Positions 20,815 through 32,280 of a stretch of DNA of 64,000 nucleotides are shown in pieces. The notes beneath the pieces are model-generated. The model did not search any database, was not told the origin of the DNA, and worked only from the letters and a program-made list of their open reading frames with translations. The stretch spans positions 14,310,932 through 14,374,931 of the forward strand of contig NC_092679.1 of the NCBI RefSeq assembly GCF_964355755.1, given 5' to 3'. The position numbers and the translations under genes were made by a program. This DNA comes from Antedon mediterranea (lineage: Eukaryota > Echinodermata > Crinoidea > Comatulida > Antedonidae). The number at the start of each line of letters is the position of its first letter. Positions within the stretch are counted from its first letter, which is position 1.

Positions 20815-20947
20815 AAACTTGAGAAACCCCTAAATTTAGGCGCTAATATTGGTGTTCGGGTTTATCATGGAACACGATTCATTATCAGTACATTTTATTG
20901 AAATAAACATTCCATAATAGGTTACGATCAACGAGAGAGAGACACCG

Positions 20948-21035
20948 CCCTCGATAGCTCAGTTGGTAGAGCGGAGGACTGTAGAGTTAAAAAATTGGTA
21001 TCCTTAGGTCGCTGGTTCAAATCCGGCTCGAGGGA
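20948..21035 (+). tRNA. tRNA-Tyr(GTA)
   Basis: Consensus, A-type intron. Confidence 0.93.
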
Positions 21036-21164
21036 ACATTTTTTATTCAAGTTTTTCTTTATTTTTCATTGATAATGAATTTTAAAACGATTTTACAGTC
21101 TCGAGATAATTTACCCATTCTTGTTTATTTCAAACAAAATCTAATAGACAAGGAATAAAATAAT

Positions 21165-21236
21165 TTCCCACACCGGGAATCGAACCCGGGCCGCGGCGGT
21201 GAGAGCGCCGAATCCTAACCACTAGACCATATGGGA
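21165..21236 (-). tRNA. tRNA-Glu(CTC)
   Basis: Consensus, class 2. Confidence 0.92.
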
Positions 21237-21369
21237 AAACTTGAGAAACCCCTAAATTTAAGCGCTAATATTGGTGTTCTAGTTTTTCATGGAACACGAT
21301 TCATTATCAGTACATTTTATTGAAATAAACATTCCATAATAGGCTACGATTAACGACAGAGAGACACCG

Positions 21370-21457
21370 CCCTCGATAGCTCAGTTGGTAGAGCGGAGGA
21401 CTGTAGAGTTTAATAATTGGTATACTTAGGTCGCTGGTTCAAATCCGGCTCGAGGGA
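21370..21457 (+). tRNA. tRNA-Tyr(GTA)
   Basis: T-type intron; anticodon-stem change ATACTTAGG. Confidence 0.82.
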
Positions 21458-21585
21458 ACATTTTTATTCAATTTTTTCTTTATTTTTCATTGACAATGAA
21501 TTTTAAAACGATTTTAGAGTCTTGAGATAATTTACCCATTCTTGTTTATTTCAAACAGAATCTAATAGACAAGGAATAAAATAAT

Positions 21586-21657
21586 TTCCCACACCGGGAA
21601 TCGAACCCGGGCCGCGGCGGTGAGAGCGCCGAATCCTAACCACTAGACCATATGGGA
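21586..21657 (-). tRNA. tRNA-Glu(CTC)
   Basis: Consensus, class 2. Confidence 0.92.
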
Positions 21658-21790
21658 AAACTTGAGAAACCCCTAAATTTAAGCGCTAATATTGGTGTTC
21701 TAGTTTTTCATGGAACACGATTCATTATCAGTATATTTTATTGAAATAAACATTCCATAATAGGCTACGATTAACGACAGAGAGACACCG

Positions 21791-21878
21791 CCCTCGATAG
21801 CTCAGTTGGTAGAGCGGAGGACTGTAGAGTTTAATAATTGGTATCCTTAGGTCGCTGGTTCAAATCTGGCTGGAGGGA
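21791..21878 (+). tRNA. tRNA-Tyr(GTA), variant
   Basis: T-type intron; T-stem and acceptor changes (TCTGGCTGGAGGGA). Confidence 0.72.
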
Positions 21879-22012
21879 ACATTTTTATTCAATTTTTTCT
21901 TTATTTTTCATTGACAATGAATTTTAAAACGATGTTACAGTCTTGAGATAATTTACCCATTCTTGTTTATTTCAAATAAAATATTATAGGCCTAGACAAG
22001 AAATAAAATAAT

Positions 22013-22084
22013 TTCCCACACCGGGAATCGAACCCGGGCCGCGGCGGTGAAAACGCCGAATCCTAACCACTAGACCATATGGGA
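22013..22084 (-). tRNA. tRNA-Glu(TTC)
   Basis: Consensus TTC body, class 1. Confidence 0.92.
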
Positions 22085-22217
22085 AAACTTGAGAAACCCC
22101 TAAATGTAGGCGCTAATATTGGTGTTCGGGTTTTTCATGGAACACGATTCATTATCAGTACATTTTCTTGAAATAAACATTCCATAATAGGTTACGATCA
22201 ACGAGAGAGAGACGCCA

Positions 22218-22305
22218 CCCTCGATAGCTCAGTTGGTAGAGCGGAGGACTGTAGAGTTAAAAAATTGGTATCCTTAGGTCGCTGGTTCAAATCCGGCTCG
22301 AGTGA
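22218..22305 (+). tRNA. tRNA-Tyr(GTA), variant
   Basis: A-type intron; acceptor mismatch CGAGTGA. Confidence 0.78.
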
Positions 22306-22435
22306 ACATTTTTTATTCAATTTTTTTCTTTATTTTTCATTGATAATGAATTTTAAAACGATTTTACAGTCTTGAGATTATTTACCCATTCTTGTTTATT
22401 TCAAACAAAATCTAATAGACAAGGAATAACATAAT

Positions 22436-22507
22436 TTCCCACACCAGGAATCGAACCCGGGCCGCGGCGGTGAGAGCGCCGAATCCTAACCACTAGACCA
22501 TATGGGA
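22436..22507 (-). tRNA. tRNA-Glu(CTC)
   Basis: T-stem change CACCAGGAATC. Confidence 0.83.
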
Positions 22508-22640
22508 AAACTGGAGAAACCCCTAAATTTAAGCGCTAATATTGGTGTTCGTGTTTTTCATGGAACACGATTCATTATCAGTACATTTTATTGAAATAAA
22601 CATTCCATAATAGGTTACGATCAACGAGAGAGAGACACCG

Positions 22641-22728
22641 CCCTCGATAGCTCAGTTGGTAGAGCGGAGGACTGTAGATTTAAAAAATTGGTATCCTTAG
22701 GTCGCTGGTTCAAATCCGGCTCTAGGGA
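22641..22728 (+). tRNA. tRNA-Tyr(GTA)
   Basis: A-type intron beginning ATTT; acceptor CTCTAGGGA. Confidence 0.83.
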
Positions 22729-22857
22729 ACATTTTTTATTCAATTTTTTCTTTATTTTTTATTGATAATGAATTTTAAAACGATTTTACAGTCTTGAGAT
22801 AATTTACCCATTCTTGTTTATTTCAAACAAAATCTAATAGAAAAGGAATAACATAAT

Positions 22858-22929
22858 TTCCCACACCGGGAATCGAACCCGGGCCGCGGCGGTGAGAGCG
22901 CCGAATCCTAACCACTAGACCATATAGGA
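22858..22929 (-). tRNA. tRNA-Glu(CTC)
   Basis: Acceptor change CATATAGGA. Confidence 0.83.
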
Positions 22930-23062
22930 AAACTTGAGAAACTCCTAAATTTAGGCGCTAATATTGGTGTTCGTGTTTTTCATGGAACACGATTCATTAT
23001 CAGTACATTTTATTGAAATAAACATTCCATAATAGGTTACGATCAACGAGAGAGAGACATCG

Positions 23063-23150
23063 CCCTCGATAGCTCAGTTGGTAGAGCGGAGGACTGTAGA
23101 GTTAAAAAATTGGTATCCTTAGGTCGCTGGTTCAAATCCGGATCGAGGGA
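23063..23150 (+). tRNA. tRNA-Tyr(GTA)
   Basis: A-type intron; CCGGATCGAGG change at the T-stem/acceptor junction. Confidence 0.82.
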
Positions 23151-23279
23151 ACATTTTTTATTCAATTTTTTCTTTATTTTTCATTGATAATGAATTTTAA
23201 AAAGATTTTACAGTCTTGAGATAATTTACCCATTCTTGTTTATTTCAAACAAAATCTAATAGACAAGGAATAGAATAAA

Positions 23280-23351
23280 TTCCCACACCGGGAATCGAAC
23301 CCGGGCCGCGGCGGTGAGAGCGCCGAATCCTAACCACTAGACCATATGGGA
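23280..23351 (-). tRNA. tRNA-Glu(CTC)
   Basis: Consensus body; terminator side reads AGAATAAATTCCC, so its T4 run is lost. Confidence 0.85.
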
Positions 23352-23484
23352 AAACTTGAGAAACCCCTAAATTTAGGCTCTAATATTGGTGTTCGGGTTT
23401 ATCATGGAACACGATTCATTATCAGTACATTTTATTGAAATAAACATTCCATAATAGGTTACGATCAACGAGAGAGAGACACCG

Positions 23485-23572
23485 CCCTCGATAGCTCAGT
23501 TGGTAGAACGGAGGACTGTAGAGTTTAATAATTGGTATCCTTAGGTCACTGGTTCAAATCCGGCTCGAGGGA
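23485..23572 (+). tRNA. tRNA-Tyr(GTA), AACGG/CACTGG lineage
   Basis: T-type intron. D stem TAGAACGG and T stem TCACTGG each lose a pair. Confidence 0.7.
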
Positions 23573-23707
23573 AAGTTTTTTATTCAATTTTTTCTTTATT
23601 TTTCATTGATAATGAATTTTAAAACGATTTTACAGTCTCGAGATAATTTACCCATTCTTGATTATTTCAAATAAAATATTATAGGCCTAGACAAGTAATA
23701 AAATAAT

Positions 23708-23779
23708 TTCCCACACCGGGAATCGAACCCGGGCCGCGGCGGTGAAAACGCCGAATCCTAACCACTAGACCATATGGGA
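23708..23779 (-). tRNA. tRNA-Glu(TTC)
   Basis: Consensus TTC body, class 1. Confidence 0.92.
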
Positions 23780-23912
23780 AAACTTGAGAAACCCCTAAAT
23801 TTAGGCGCTAATATTGGTGTTCGGGTTTTTCATGGAACACGATTCATTATAAGTACATTTTATTGAAATAAACATTCAATAATAGGTTACGATCAACGAC
23901 AGAGAGACATCG

Positions 23913-24000
23913 CCCTCGATAGCTCAGTTGGTAGAGCGGAGGACTGTAGAGTTAAAAAATTGGTATCCTTAGGTCGCTGGTTCAAATCCGGCTCTAGGGA
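23913..24000 (+). tRNA. tRNA-Tyr(GTA)
   Basis: Block copy of the gene at 14068. Confidence 0.85.
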
Positions 24001-24129
24001 ACATTTTTTATTCAATTTTTTCTTTATTTGTCATTGATAATGAATTTTAAAACGATTTTACAGTCTTCAGATAATTTACCCATTCTTGTTTATTTCAAAC
24101 AAAATCTAATAGACAAGGAATAAAATAAT

Positions 24130-24201
24130 TTCCCACACCGGGAATCGAACCCGGGCCGCGGCGGTGAGAACGCCGAATCCTAACCACTAGACCATATGGG
24201 A
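24130..24201 (-). tRNA. tRNA-Glu(CTC)
   Basis: Block copy of 14285. Confidence 0.9.
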
Positions 24202-24334
24202 AAACTTGAGAAACCCCTAAATTTAGGCGCTAATATTGGTGTTACTGTTTATCATGGAACACGATTCATTATCAGTACATTTTATTGAAATAAACATTCC
24301 ATAATAGGTTACGATCAACGAGAGAGAGACACCG

Positions 24335-24422
24335 CCTTCGATAGCTCAGTTGGTAGAGCGGAGGACTGTAGAGTTAAAAAATTGGTATCCTTAGGTCGCT
24401 GGTTCAAATCCGGCTCGAGGGA
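24335..24422 (+). tRNA. tRNA-Tyr(GTA)
   Basis: Block copy of 14490. Confidence 0.9.
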
Positions 24423-24556
24423 ACATTTTTTATTCAATTTTTCTTTATTTTTCATTGATATTAATAATGAATTTTAAAACGATTTTACAGTCTTGAGATA
24501 ATTTACCCATTCTTGTTTATTTCAAACAAAATCTAATAGACAATGAATAAAATAAT

Positions 24557-24628
24557 TTTCCACACCGGGAATCGAACCCGGGCCGCGGCGGTGAGAACGC
24601 CGAATCCTAACCACTAGACCCTATGGGA
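24557..24628 (-). tRNA. tRNA-Glu(CTC), variant
   Basis: Block copy of 14712. Confidence 0.75.
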
Positions 24629-24761
24629 AAACTTGAGAAACCCCTAAATTTAGGCGCTAATATTGGTGTTCGTGTTTATCATGGAACACGATTCATTATC
24701 AGTACATTTTATTGAAATAAACATTCCATAATAGGTTACGATCAACGAGAGAGAGACACCG

Positions 24762-24849
24762 CCCTCGATAGCTCAGTTGGTAGAGCGGAGGACTGTAGAG
24801 TTAAAAAATTGGTATCCTTAGGTCGCTGGTTCAAATCCGGCTCGAGGGA
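24762..24849 (+). tRNA. tRNA-Tyr(GTA)
   Basis: Block copy of 14917. Confidence 0.93.
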
Positions 24850-24984
24850 ACATTTTTTATTCAATTTTTTCTTTATTTTTCATTGATATTAATAATGAAT
24901 TTTAAAACGATTTTACAGTCTTCAGATAATTTACCCATTCTTGTTTATTTCAAACAAAATCTAATAGACAAGGAATAAAATAAT

Positions 24985-25056
24985 TTCCCACTCCGGGAAT
25001 CGAACCCGGGCCGCGGCGGTGAGAGCGCCGAATCCTAACCACTAGACCATATGGGA
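24985..25056 (-). tRNA. tRNA-Glu(CTC)
   Basis: Block copy of 15140. Confidence 0.85.
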
Positions 25057-25191
25057 AAACTTGAGAAACCCCTAAATTTAGGCTCTAATATTGGTGTTCG
25101 GGTTTTTCATGGAACACGATTCATTATCAGTACATTTTATTGAAATAAACATTCCATAATAGGTTACGATCAACGAGAGAGAGAGACACCG

Positions 25192-25279
25192 CCCTCGATA
25201 GCTCAGTTGGTAGAGCGGAGGACTGTAGAGTTAAAAAATTGGTATCCTTAGGTCGCTGGTTCAAATCCGGCTCGAGGGA
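25192..25279 (+). tRNA. tRNA-Tyr(GTA)
   Basis: Block copy of 15347. Confidence 0.93.
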
Positions 25280-25414
25280 ACATTTTTTATTCAATTTTTT
25301 CTTTATTTTTCATTGATATTAATAATGAATTTTAAAACGATTTTACAGTCTTGAGATAATTTACCCATTCTTGTTTATTTCAAACAAAATCTAATAGACA
25401 AGGAATAAAATAAT

Positions 25415-25486
25415 TTCCCACACCGGGAATCGAACCCGGGCCGCGGCGGTGAGAGCGCCGAATCCTAACCACTAGACCATATGGGA
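25415..25486 (-). tRNA. tRNA-Glu(CTC)
   Basis: Block copy of 15570. Confidence 0.92.
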
Positions 25487-25645
25487 AAACTTGAGAAACC
25501 CCTAAATTTAAGCGCTAATATTGGTGTTCTAGTTTTTCATGGAACACGATTCATTATCAGTACATTTTATTGAAATAAACATTCCATAATAGGCTACGAT
25601 TAACTTTTTACCTTGATTTACCTTGACCTTTAGACTATAAACCTG

Positions 25646-28600
25646 TTAAGGTTTGTGAGCCCCTCTTTGAATATCTTGGTTATATGGCTCAAACTTTAGG
25701 TTGTGGGTTTTCCAGTGTGTTTCAATATAGGTTTTAAAATTATTTATAGAGGATGCATTTACTATATGATATGGCAAACTATTCCAATCATTTACTGCAG
25801 ATATTGAAAAGAATTTCTGTCTGTGTTTCGATTTACTATGAACTTTTTTAATTTTAAAATTGTGGCCTCTAGTTACAGTAGATGGTGCTAATTCAAAAAA
25901 GACACCCGGATTAACATTATCATACTTTTGTATCATTCTAAAAATCTGTAAGCAGTAACACCTCTTTCTTCGAAATGCTAATGATGGCAGTTTCATAAAT
26001 TTCATTCGGTCACTATATGGTTGAGTTTTAATTTCCACAGCAAGTTTTGTGGCTCTTTGCTGAACTTTTTCTAAGAGAATAGAATCACCAACAAACTGAG
26101 GAAGACAAGCCGTACTAGAATATTCTAAAATCGGTCTAACCATTGATTTATAAAGGATAGACACTAAATGACTGTCTAAATATTCAAAGGTTCTCTTAAT
26201 TAAACCAAGTCTAGAGTTAGCCTTTTTAACAACTTCAACGATATGATCATGAAAATTCAATTTATTATCAACTAAAACACCAAGATCTCTCATCTGAGTT
26301 ACAACTCCCAACTGAATTCTATCTGAACCTGTTCCCATAAAGTATGTTGTGTTCAAGGATTTTTTACCGAGATGCATAACCTTACATTTATTAATATTAA
26401 AGGGCAACTGCCACTTTACTGACCATTTATACATCTTATCAATGTCCGCCTGAAAATCAAGAGCATCTATGTCTGAATCAACAGCTTTGTATGTCTTTGA
26501 ATCATCAGCAAACAAAAAAAGAGGTGACTTAACTAATTGAGGCAGATCGTTGATAAATATTGTAAAGCAGATTACACCATATACACTCCCTTGAGGAATA
26601 CCACTCTGGACCGATATCCAATCCGAAACTTCGCCATTTACCACCACTCGCTGGACACGATTTGACAAGTATATTTTAGTCCATTTCAACAATTCACCAC
26701 GAATACCATATGTATGCATTTTATGGAGAAGTCTTTCATGTGGAACAGAGTCAAAAGCTTTTTGAAAATCACAGTACAAGATATCGACAGAGTGTCCTTC
26801 ATCTATCATTGAAGACCATTTCTCAGTGGCCTCAAGCAGTTGCGTGTTGCAGTATCTTCCCTTGCGAAACCCATGTTGTTCGTTACAAAATAGTTTATTA
26901 TCTTCCATATGTTTCGATATTTCATTCTTGATGAATGCCTCCATGGTTTTACATAGTATTGACGTTAAACTCACTGGCCTATAGTTTAGAGGATTAGTTT
27001 TACAGCCTTTCTTATAGATTGATGAAACATTAGCTTGCCTCCATTGTTCAGGAATAGTTCCCTCATGTAAAAGCTTGGAAAATAAAGTGCTGAGAATTGG
27101 ACTAATTTCATTTGCCGTTTCTTTTAAAAGTCGAGAGTGCACACCATCTGGTCCTGGAGACTTACAAATGTCTAATGCTAATAGGTGCTTTCGAATTTCA
27201 TTCTCCGGAAATGCAACAGTATACAAAGGTTCGACTTCATGATCAAGGTTAAGTTTAAGCACGGGAATGTCAGAAATATTTTCTTTAGTAAAAACTGTTG
27301 CAAATGCTTGGTTTAAGAGTGCAGCTTTTTGTCTATCATCTACAATCAGTTCTCCTCTCTCGTCTTTTAATGCAGAAATGCCCGTCTTTTTGCCAGTTTT
27401 CTCCTTATAATATTTCCAGAAACTCTTAGGATTCACTTTTATCTCGGATGCCAACTTGCATTCAAAACTTTTCTTCGCTTTTTTTATTGCCTTATTTGTC
27501 TCATTTCTAACTTTAATATAAGCATTCCATCTTTCCGGTGTTCTTCTACTCTGATATCTATTCCATGCTTTATGTTTCTGTTTAACTATAGACACTGTTT
27601 CGACGTTCATCCACTGCTTCTTATACCTTTTAGTTTTAGACCTTAAAGGAACATACTGTAAAATACAGAAATCTAACAGGGAATAGAGAGAATTACCAAT
27701 AGAAACACCATCAAGTTCATACATATCAATATTTAGTTTCGATTCTTTTATTTTAGTTCTAATAGCTTCGTAGTTGGCTTTGTAGTAATTTCTTGTAGGA
27801 GTGACATTTTCTTTTTCTATAAAACTTAAAGCAAGATTAAAGGTTAAAACAACATGGTCACTCTTTCCCAATGGTGCACTACTAATAAGATCACAAACAT
27901 CAAACTCTTCCCTTGAAAGTACTAAATCTAGTATATTAGATTCTTCTCCAGTACGATGTCTTGTCGGACAGTCTACATGTTGATGCCACATTAAATCATC
28001 GATTAAATCGGTAAATTTTTGGTTCACATTATGTGATAACCCTTTGCTACTCCTGTTTATCCCTTTAAAATTAAAATCGCCAGCAACAATCATATGATCA
28101 GCCCTGTACTTTTCTGCTGCAACCAAAATATCTTTTAAATCCTCAAATTTGTCCGCGTGACTACTTGGACTGCGATAAATACAACCAATTAAAACATTAA
28201 TATCATTTAATTTAATATTCACAAATATATTCTCATCAAAACCACCTATGTCAACCTGAAATACAGTCAATGCATCTTTTACTAGGATCGCGACTCCTCT
28301 ATGTTCCAGTTTACTAAATAAATTATAACCTTCTAAATTAAAAATGTTCTCATCAATTTCATACAGATAATGTTTAGGTAATATTTCATTTAAGATTATA
28401 ATATCCGGTTTAAGCTGATTTATTCTTATTCGGAGTTCTGCGATTTTGTTAGTTAATGTATCACAATTAGTGTAAAAAAAAGAAAGATTATCTCTGTCAA
28501 TGTTGATAATGTTATTTCTTCGATAATTAAAATTAAAAGTATTATTTCCTAAATTATAATTACTTTCTGTGTTTATTTTCTTTGTGTTATTAGTGTTGTG

Positions 28601-28654
28601 CCTGGTATTGTTTGACCTGAGGGTTGTGGTTTGGGCTTGTCCGAAAGGGCACCT
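25646..28654 (-). CDS. LINE ORF2: endonuclease-reverse transcriptase (copy 2)
   Basis: Identical to the ORF2 ending at 15801: 1,002 open codons, intact GDFN, SDH and FADD motifs, no ATG near the start. Confidence 0.92.
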   Translation of the reverse strand, partial: RCPFGQAQTTTLRSNNTRHNTNNTKKINTESNYNLGNNTFNFNYRRNNIINIDRDNLSFFYTNCDTLTNKIAELRIRINQLKPDIIILNEILPKHYLYEIDENIFNLEGYNLFSKLEHRGVAILVKDALTVFQVDIGGFDENIFVNIKLNDINVLIGCIYRSPSSHADKFEDLKDILVAAEKYRADHMIVAGDFNFKGINRSSKGLSHNVNQKFTDLIDDLMWHQHVDCPTRHRTGEESNILDLVLSREEFDVCDLISSAPLGKSDHVVLTFNLALSFIEKENVTPTRNYYKANYEAIRTKIKESKLNIDMYELDGVSIGNSLYSLLDFCILQYVPLRSKTKRYKKQWMNVETVSIVKQKHKAWNRYQSRRTPERWNAYIKVRNETNKAIKKAKKSFECKLASEIKVNPKSFWKYYKEKTGKKTGISALKDERGELIVDDRQKAALLNQAFATVFTKENISDIPVLKLNLDHEVEPLYTVAFPENEIRKHLLALDICKSPGPDGVHSRLLKETANEISPILSTLFSKLLHEGTIPEQWRQANVSSIYKKGCKTNPLNYRPVSLTSILCKTMEAFIKNEISKHMEDNKLFCNEQHGFRKGRYCNTQLLEATEKWSSMIDEGHSVDILYCDFQKAFDSVPHERLLHKMHTYGIRGELLKWTKIYLSNRVQRVVVNGEVSDWISVQSGIPQGSVYGVICFTIFINDLPQLVKSPLFLFADDSKTYKAVDSDIDALDFQADIDKMYKWSVKWQLPFNINKCKVMHLGKKSLNTTYFMGTGSDRIQLGVVTQMRDLGVLVDNKLNFHDHIVEVVKKANSRLGLIKRTFEYLDSHLVSILYKSMVRPILEYSSTACLPQFVGDSILLEKVQQRATKLAVEIKTQPYSDRMKFMKLPSLAFRRKRCYCLQIFRMIQKYDNVNPGVFFELAPSTVTRGHNFKIKKVHSKSKHRQKFFSISAVNDWNSLPYHIVNASSINNFKTYIETHWKTHNLKFEPYNQDIQRGAHKP

Positions 28655-28747
28655 TCACAATCTCGTAATTTCTTATCATTAAATTGGTCTCACCAGTTTG
28701 CTCTCTTCTCTCTTTCTCGACTTTCAGCGTATTAAACCGGTCACGAT

Positions 28748-29449
28748 CTAACTTGCTTCGGTCTCTACTAACCCCTTTATTTTTTTATCCCATGCATTCT
28801 TAAGTATAAGCTCCTTGTCTCTTATATCATAGAAAACTAATTTAATAGGACGTCTTTTATTAGGTTCTCGTTTGCCTAAACGGAAGAAAGTTCTGATTTT
28901 ACTATCCACATGCTGTATATCAAGTCCATGAAGAAATTGAACTACGTTCTCCCAATCATCTTTTTTCCTCAAATTAGACTCAGTTTTATCGGATTCTTCA
29001 ATCTCATACACTATAATATTTGCTTTACGCTTTTCTCTATCTTCATGCTCGCTAAACTTCTCCTCCATGCTATTTATTAACTTTTTTTCTAATCTTTCTT
29101 CAGTTTTTAAATACATTTCTGTTTGGTTAGATAGTATCTTATCAATTTTCTCAGTATTTGCTTCAATATGCTTTGCTAGCTTAGTTTGTGTTGTTGCAAT
29201 GCTGGAAAGGTTCTTCATAATATCTTTTGCCGTAGTATTGCATGATCGACAATACCAATGTACCGAGTCATTATTACCATGTGCATTAATCAATTGATAG
29301 AGGCTATCACTGACATTTTGACACCCTTTGTGGAACCAAAGATTGCATAGATTGCAGAGCAGACCTTCCTCAATAACATTCTGACTACAAGAGCCACATT
29401 CTCCACAAACTTTGCCCTCCTTGGGAACTGATTTCTTTTTTGGGGGCAT
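28748..29449 (-). CDS. LINE ORF1: PHD-finger protein (copy 2)
   Basis: Identical to copy 1, including the early end after the seven-base run (28780-28786 on +). Confidence 0.85.
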   Translation of the reverse strand: MPPKKKSVPKEGKVCGECGSCSQNVIEEGLLCNLCNLWFHKGCQNVSDSLYQLINAHGNNDSVHWYCRSCNTTAKDIMKNLSSIATTQTKLAKHIEANTEKIDKILSNQTEMYLKTEERLEKKLINSMEEKFSEHEDREKRKANIIVYEIEESDKTESNLRKKDDWENVVQFLHGLDIQHVDSKIRTFFRLGKREPNKRRPIKLVFYDIRDKELILKNAWDKKIKGLVETEAS

Positions 29450-29937
29450 TTCTATCTATTATTGAGCGAAAAAAATACAAAAATGTCAAACCAATACTAA
29501 AACCAATAATAACAATTGAAAATGTCCAACACTACCTAGACCAAATAATCCAAAATAAATAAATAAATAAATAAATAAATAACAGTTGAAAATATCGAAC
29601 ACTGCCTAGGCCGGTAACTGCTAGGCCTACACCTACCTCCTTCCCGGTTAGAGTAGCTGGTTATGAAAGCAAGTCAATCAGGCATGAGTTGGCCTAGCTT
29701 TCAAACAACCAAAAATGCTCCTAAATATTTGTCTTTACGGAGTTAAACAGTAAAGTATAGCTCTAGTATTAGGTAATTGTTAGTATCTCTTACAGATAGT
29801 GTTACAATTTAGAAGGATTAAAGTGATTTTTAGAGATTTAAATTTAATACTTAACCAACTATGAAAACACACTGTTACCACAACCAAGAGCGCCCTCCTC
29901 CTAATGCGCCCTCCTCCTTAACGACAGAGAGACACCG

Positions 29938-30025
29938 CCCTCGATAGCTCAGTTGGTAGAGCGGAGGACTGTAGAGTTTAATAATTGGTATCCTTAGGTC
30001 GCTGGTTCAAATCCGGCTCGAGGGA
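29938..30025 (+). tRNA. tRNA-Tyr(GTA)
   Basis: Block copy of 20093. Confidence 0.92.
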
Positions 30026-30159
30026 ACATTTTTATTCAATTTTTTCTTTATTTTTCATTGACAATGAATTTTAAAACGATGTTACAGTCTTGAGATAATT
30101 TACCCATTCTTGTTTATTTCAAATAAAATATTATAGGCCTAGACAAGAAATAAAATAAT

Positions 30160-30232
30160 TTCCCACACCGGGAATCGAACCCGGGCCGCGGCGGTAAAAA
30201 ACGCCGAATCCTAACCACTAGACCATATGGGA
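30160..30232 (-). pseudogene. tRNA-Glu, 8-nt anticodon loop
   Basis: Block copy of 20315. Confidence 0.7.
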
Positions 30233-30365
30233 AAACTTGAGAAACCCCTAAATTTAGGCGCAAATATTGGTGTTCGGGTTTTTCATGGAACACGATTCAT
30301 TATCAGTACATTTTATTGAAATAAACATTCAATAATAGGTTACGATCAACGAGAGAGAGACACCG

Positions 30366-30453
30366 CCCTCGATAGCTCAGTTGGTAGAGCGGAGGACTGT
30401 AGAGTTTAATAATTGGTATCCTTAGGTCGCTGGTTCAAATCCGGCTCGAGGGA
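30366..30453 (+). tRNA. tRNA-Tyr(GTA)
   Basis: Block copy of 20521. Confidence 0.93.
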
Positions 30454-30587
30454 ACATTTTTATTCAATTTTTTCTTTATTTTTCATTGATAATGAATTTT
30501 AAAACGATTTTACAGTCTTGAGATAATTTACCCATTCTTGATTATTTCAAATAAAATATTATAGGCCTAGACAAGAAATAAAATAAT

Positions 30588-30659
30588 TCCCCACACCGGG
30601 AATCGAACCCGGGCCGCGGCGGTGAAAACGCCGAATCCTAACCACTAGACCATATGGGA
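30588..30659 (-). tRNA. tRNA-Glu(TTC)
   Basis: Block copy of 20743. Confidence 0.83.
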
Positions 30660-30792
30660 AAACTTGAGAAACCCCTAAATTTAGGCGCTAATATTGGTGT
30701 TCGGGTTTATCATGGAACACGATTCATTATCAGTACATTTTATTGAAATAAACATTCCATAATAGGTTACGATCAACGAGAGAGAGACACCG

Positions 30793-30880
30793 CCCTCGAT
30801 AGCTCAGTTGGTAGAGCGGAGGACTGTAGAGTTAAAAAATTGGTATCCTTAGGTCGCTGGTTCAAATCCGGCTCGAGGGA
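30793..30880 (+). tRNA. tRNA-Tyr(GTA)
   Basis: Block copy of 20948. Confidence 0.93.
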
Positions 30881-31009
30881 ACATTTTTTATTCAAGTTTT
30901 TCTTTATTTTTCATTGATAATGAATTTTAAAACGATTTTACAGTCTCGAGATAATTTACCCATTCTTGTTTATTTCAAACAAAATCTAATAGACAAGGAA
31001 TAAAATAAT

Positions 31010-31081
31010 TTCCCACACCGGGAATCGAACCCGGGCCGCGGCGGTGAGAGCGCCGAATCCTAACCACTAGACCATATGGGA
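31010..31081 (-). tRNA. tRNA-Glu(CTC)
   Basis: Block copy of 21165. Confidence 0.92.
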
Positions 31082-31214
31082 AAACTTGAGAAACCCCTAA
31101 ATTTAAGCGCTAATATTGGTGTTCTAGTTTTTCATGGAACACGATTCATTATCAGTACATTTTATTGAAATAAACATTCCATAATAGGCTACGATTAACG
31201 ACAGAGAGACACCG

Positions 31215-31302
31215 CCCTCGATAGCTCAGTTGGTAGAGCGGAGGACTGTAGAGTTTAATAATTGGTATACTTAGGTCGCTGGTTCAAATCCGGCTCGAGG
31301 GA
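31215..31302 (+). tRNA. tRNA-Tyr(GTA)
   Basis: Block copy of 21370. Confidence 0.82.
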
Positions 31303-31430
31303 ACATTTTTATTCAATTTTTTCTTTATTTTTCATTGACAATGAATTTTAAAACGATTTTAGAGTCTTGAGATAATTTACCCATTCTTGTTTATTTCAAA
31401 CAGAATCTAATAGACAAGGAATAAAATAAT

Positions 31431-31502
31431 TTCCCACACCGGGAATCGAACCCGGGCCGCGGCGGTGAGAGCGCCGAATCCTAACCACTAGACCATATGG
31501 GA
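31431..31502 (-). tRNA. tRNA-Glu(CTC)
   Basis: Block copy of 21586. Confidence 0.92.
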
Positions 31503-31635
31503 AAACTTGAGAAACCCCTAAATTTAAGCGCTAATATTGGTGTTCTAGTTTTTCATGGAACACGATTCATTATCAGTATATTTTATTGAAATAAACATTC
31601 CATAATAGGCTACGATTAACGACAGAGAGACACCG

Positions 31636-31723
31636 CCCTCGATAGCTCAGTTGGTAGAGCGGAGGACTGTAGAGTTTAATAATTGGTATCCTTAGGTCGC
31701 TGGTTCAAATCTGGCTGGAGGGA
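31636..31723 (+). tRNA. tRNA-Tyr(GTA), variant
   Basis: Block copy of 21791. Confidence 0.72.
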
Positions 31724-31857
31724 ACATTTTTATTCAATTTTTTCTTTATTTTTCATTGACAATGAATTTTAAAACGATGTTACAGTCTTGAGATAATTTA
31801 CCCATTCTTGTTTATTTCAAATAAAATATTATAGGCCTAGACAAGAAATAAAATAAT

Positions 31858-31929
31858 TTCCCACACCGGGAATCGAACCCGGGCCGCGGCGGTGAAAACG
31901 CCGAATCCTAACCACTAGACCATATGGGA
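31858..31929 (-). tRNA. tRNA-Glu(TTC)
   Basis: Block copy of 22013. Confidence 0.92.
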
Positions 31930-32062
31930 AAACTTGAGAAACCCCTAAATGTAGGCGCTAATATTGGTGTTCGGGTTTTTCATGGAACACGATTCATTAT
32001 CAGTACATTTTCTTGAAATAAACATTCCATAATAGGTTACGATCAACGAGAGAGAGACGCCA

Positions 32063-32150
32063 CCCTCGATAGCTCAGTTGGTAGAGCGGAGGACTGTAGA
32101 GTTAAAAAATTGGTATCCTTAGGTCGCTGGTTCAAATCCGGCTCGAGTGA
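32063..32150 (+). tRNA. tRNA-Tyr(GTA), variant
   Basis: Block copy of 22218. Confidence 0.78.
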
Positions 32151-32280
32151 ACATTTTTTATTCAATTTTTTTCTTTATTTTTCATTGATAATGAATTTTA
32201 AAACGATTTTACAGTCTTGAGATTATTTACCCATTCTTGTTTATTTCAAACAAAATCTAATAGACAAGGAATAACATAAT

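Larger units (their letters stand above)
14041..23885. repeat. 9,845-bp segmental duplication, copy 1
   Basis: Every gene and ORF here recurs exactly 9,845 bases on. It includes 13 Tyr genes, 13 Glu genes and the LINE. Stretches compared by eye were identical, including private variants such as ATTTGTCATT. The left edge is between 14033 and 14041, where CATTCCATAATAG becomes CATTCAATAATAG. Confidence 0.93.
25605..29917 (-). mobile_element. Full-length CR1/L2-group LINE, copy 2
   Basis: Same element, same flanking TTAAC pair and same neighbours as the copy at 15.8-20.1 kb. It was therefore copied with the 9,845-bp block and is not a second retrotransposition. The ORF translations are identical. 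Confidence 0.88.
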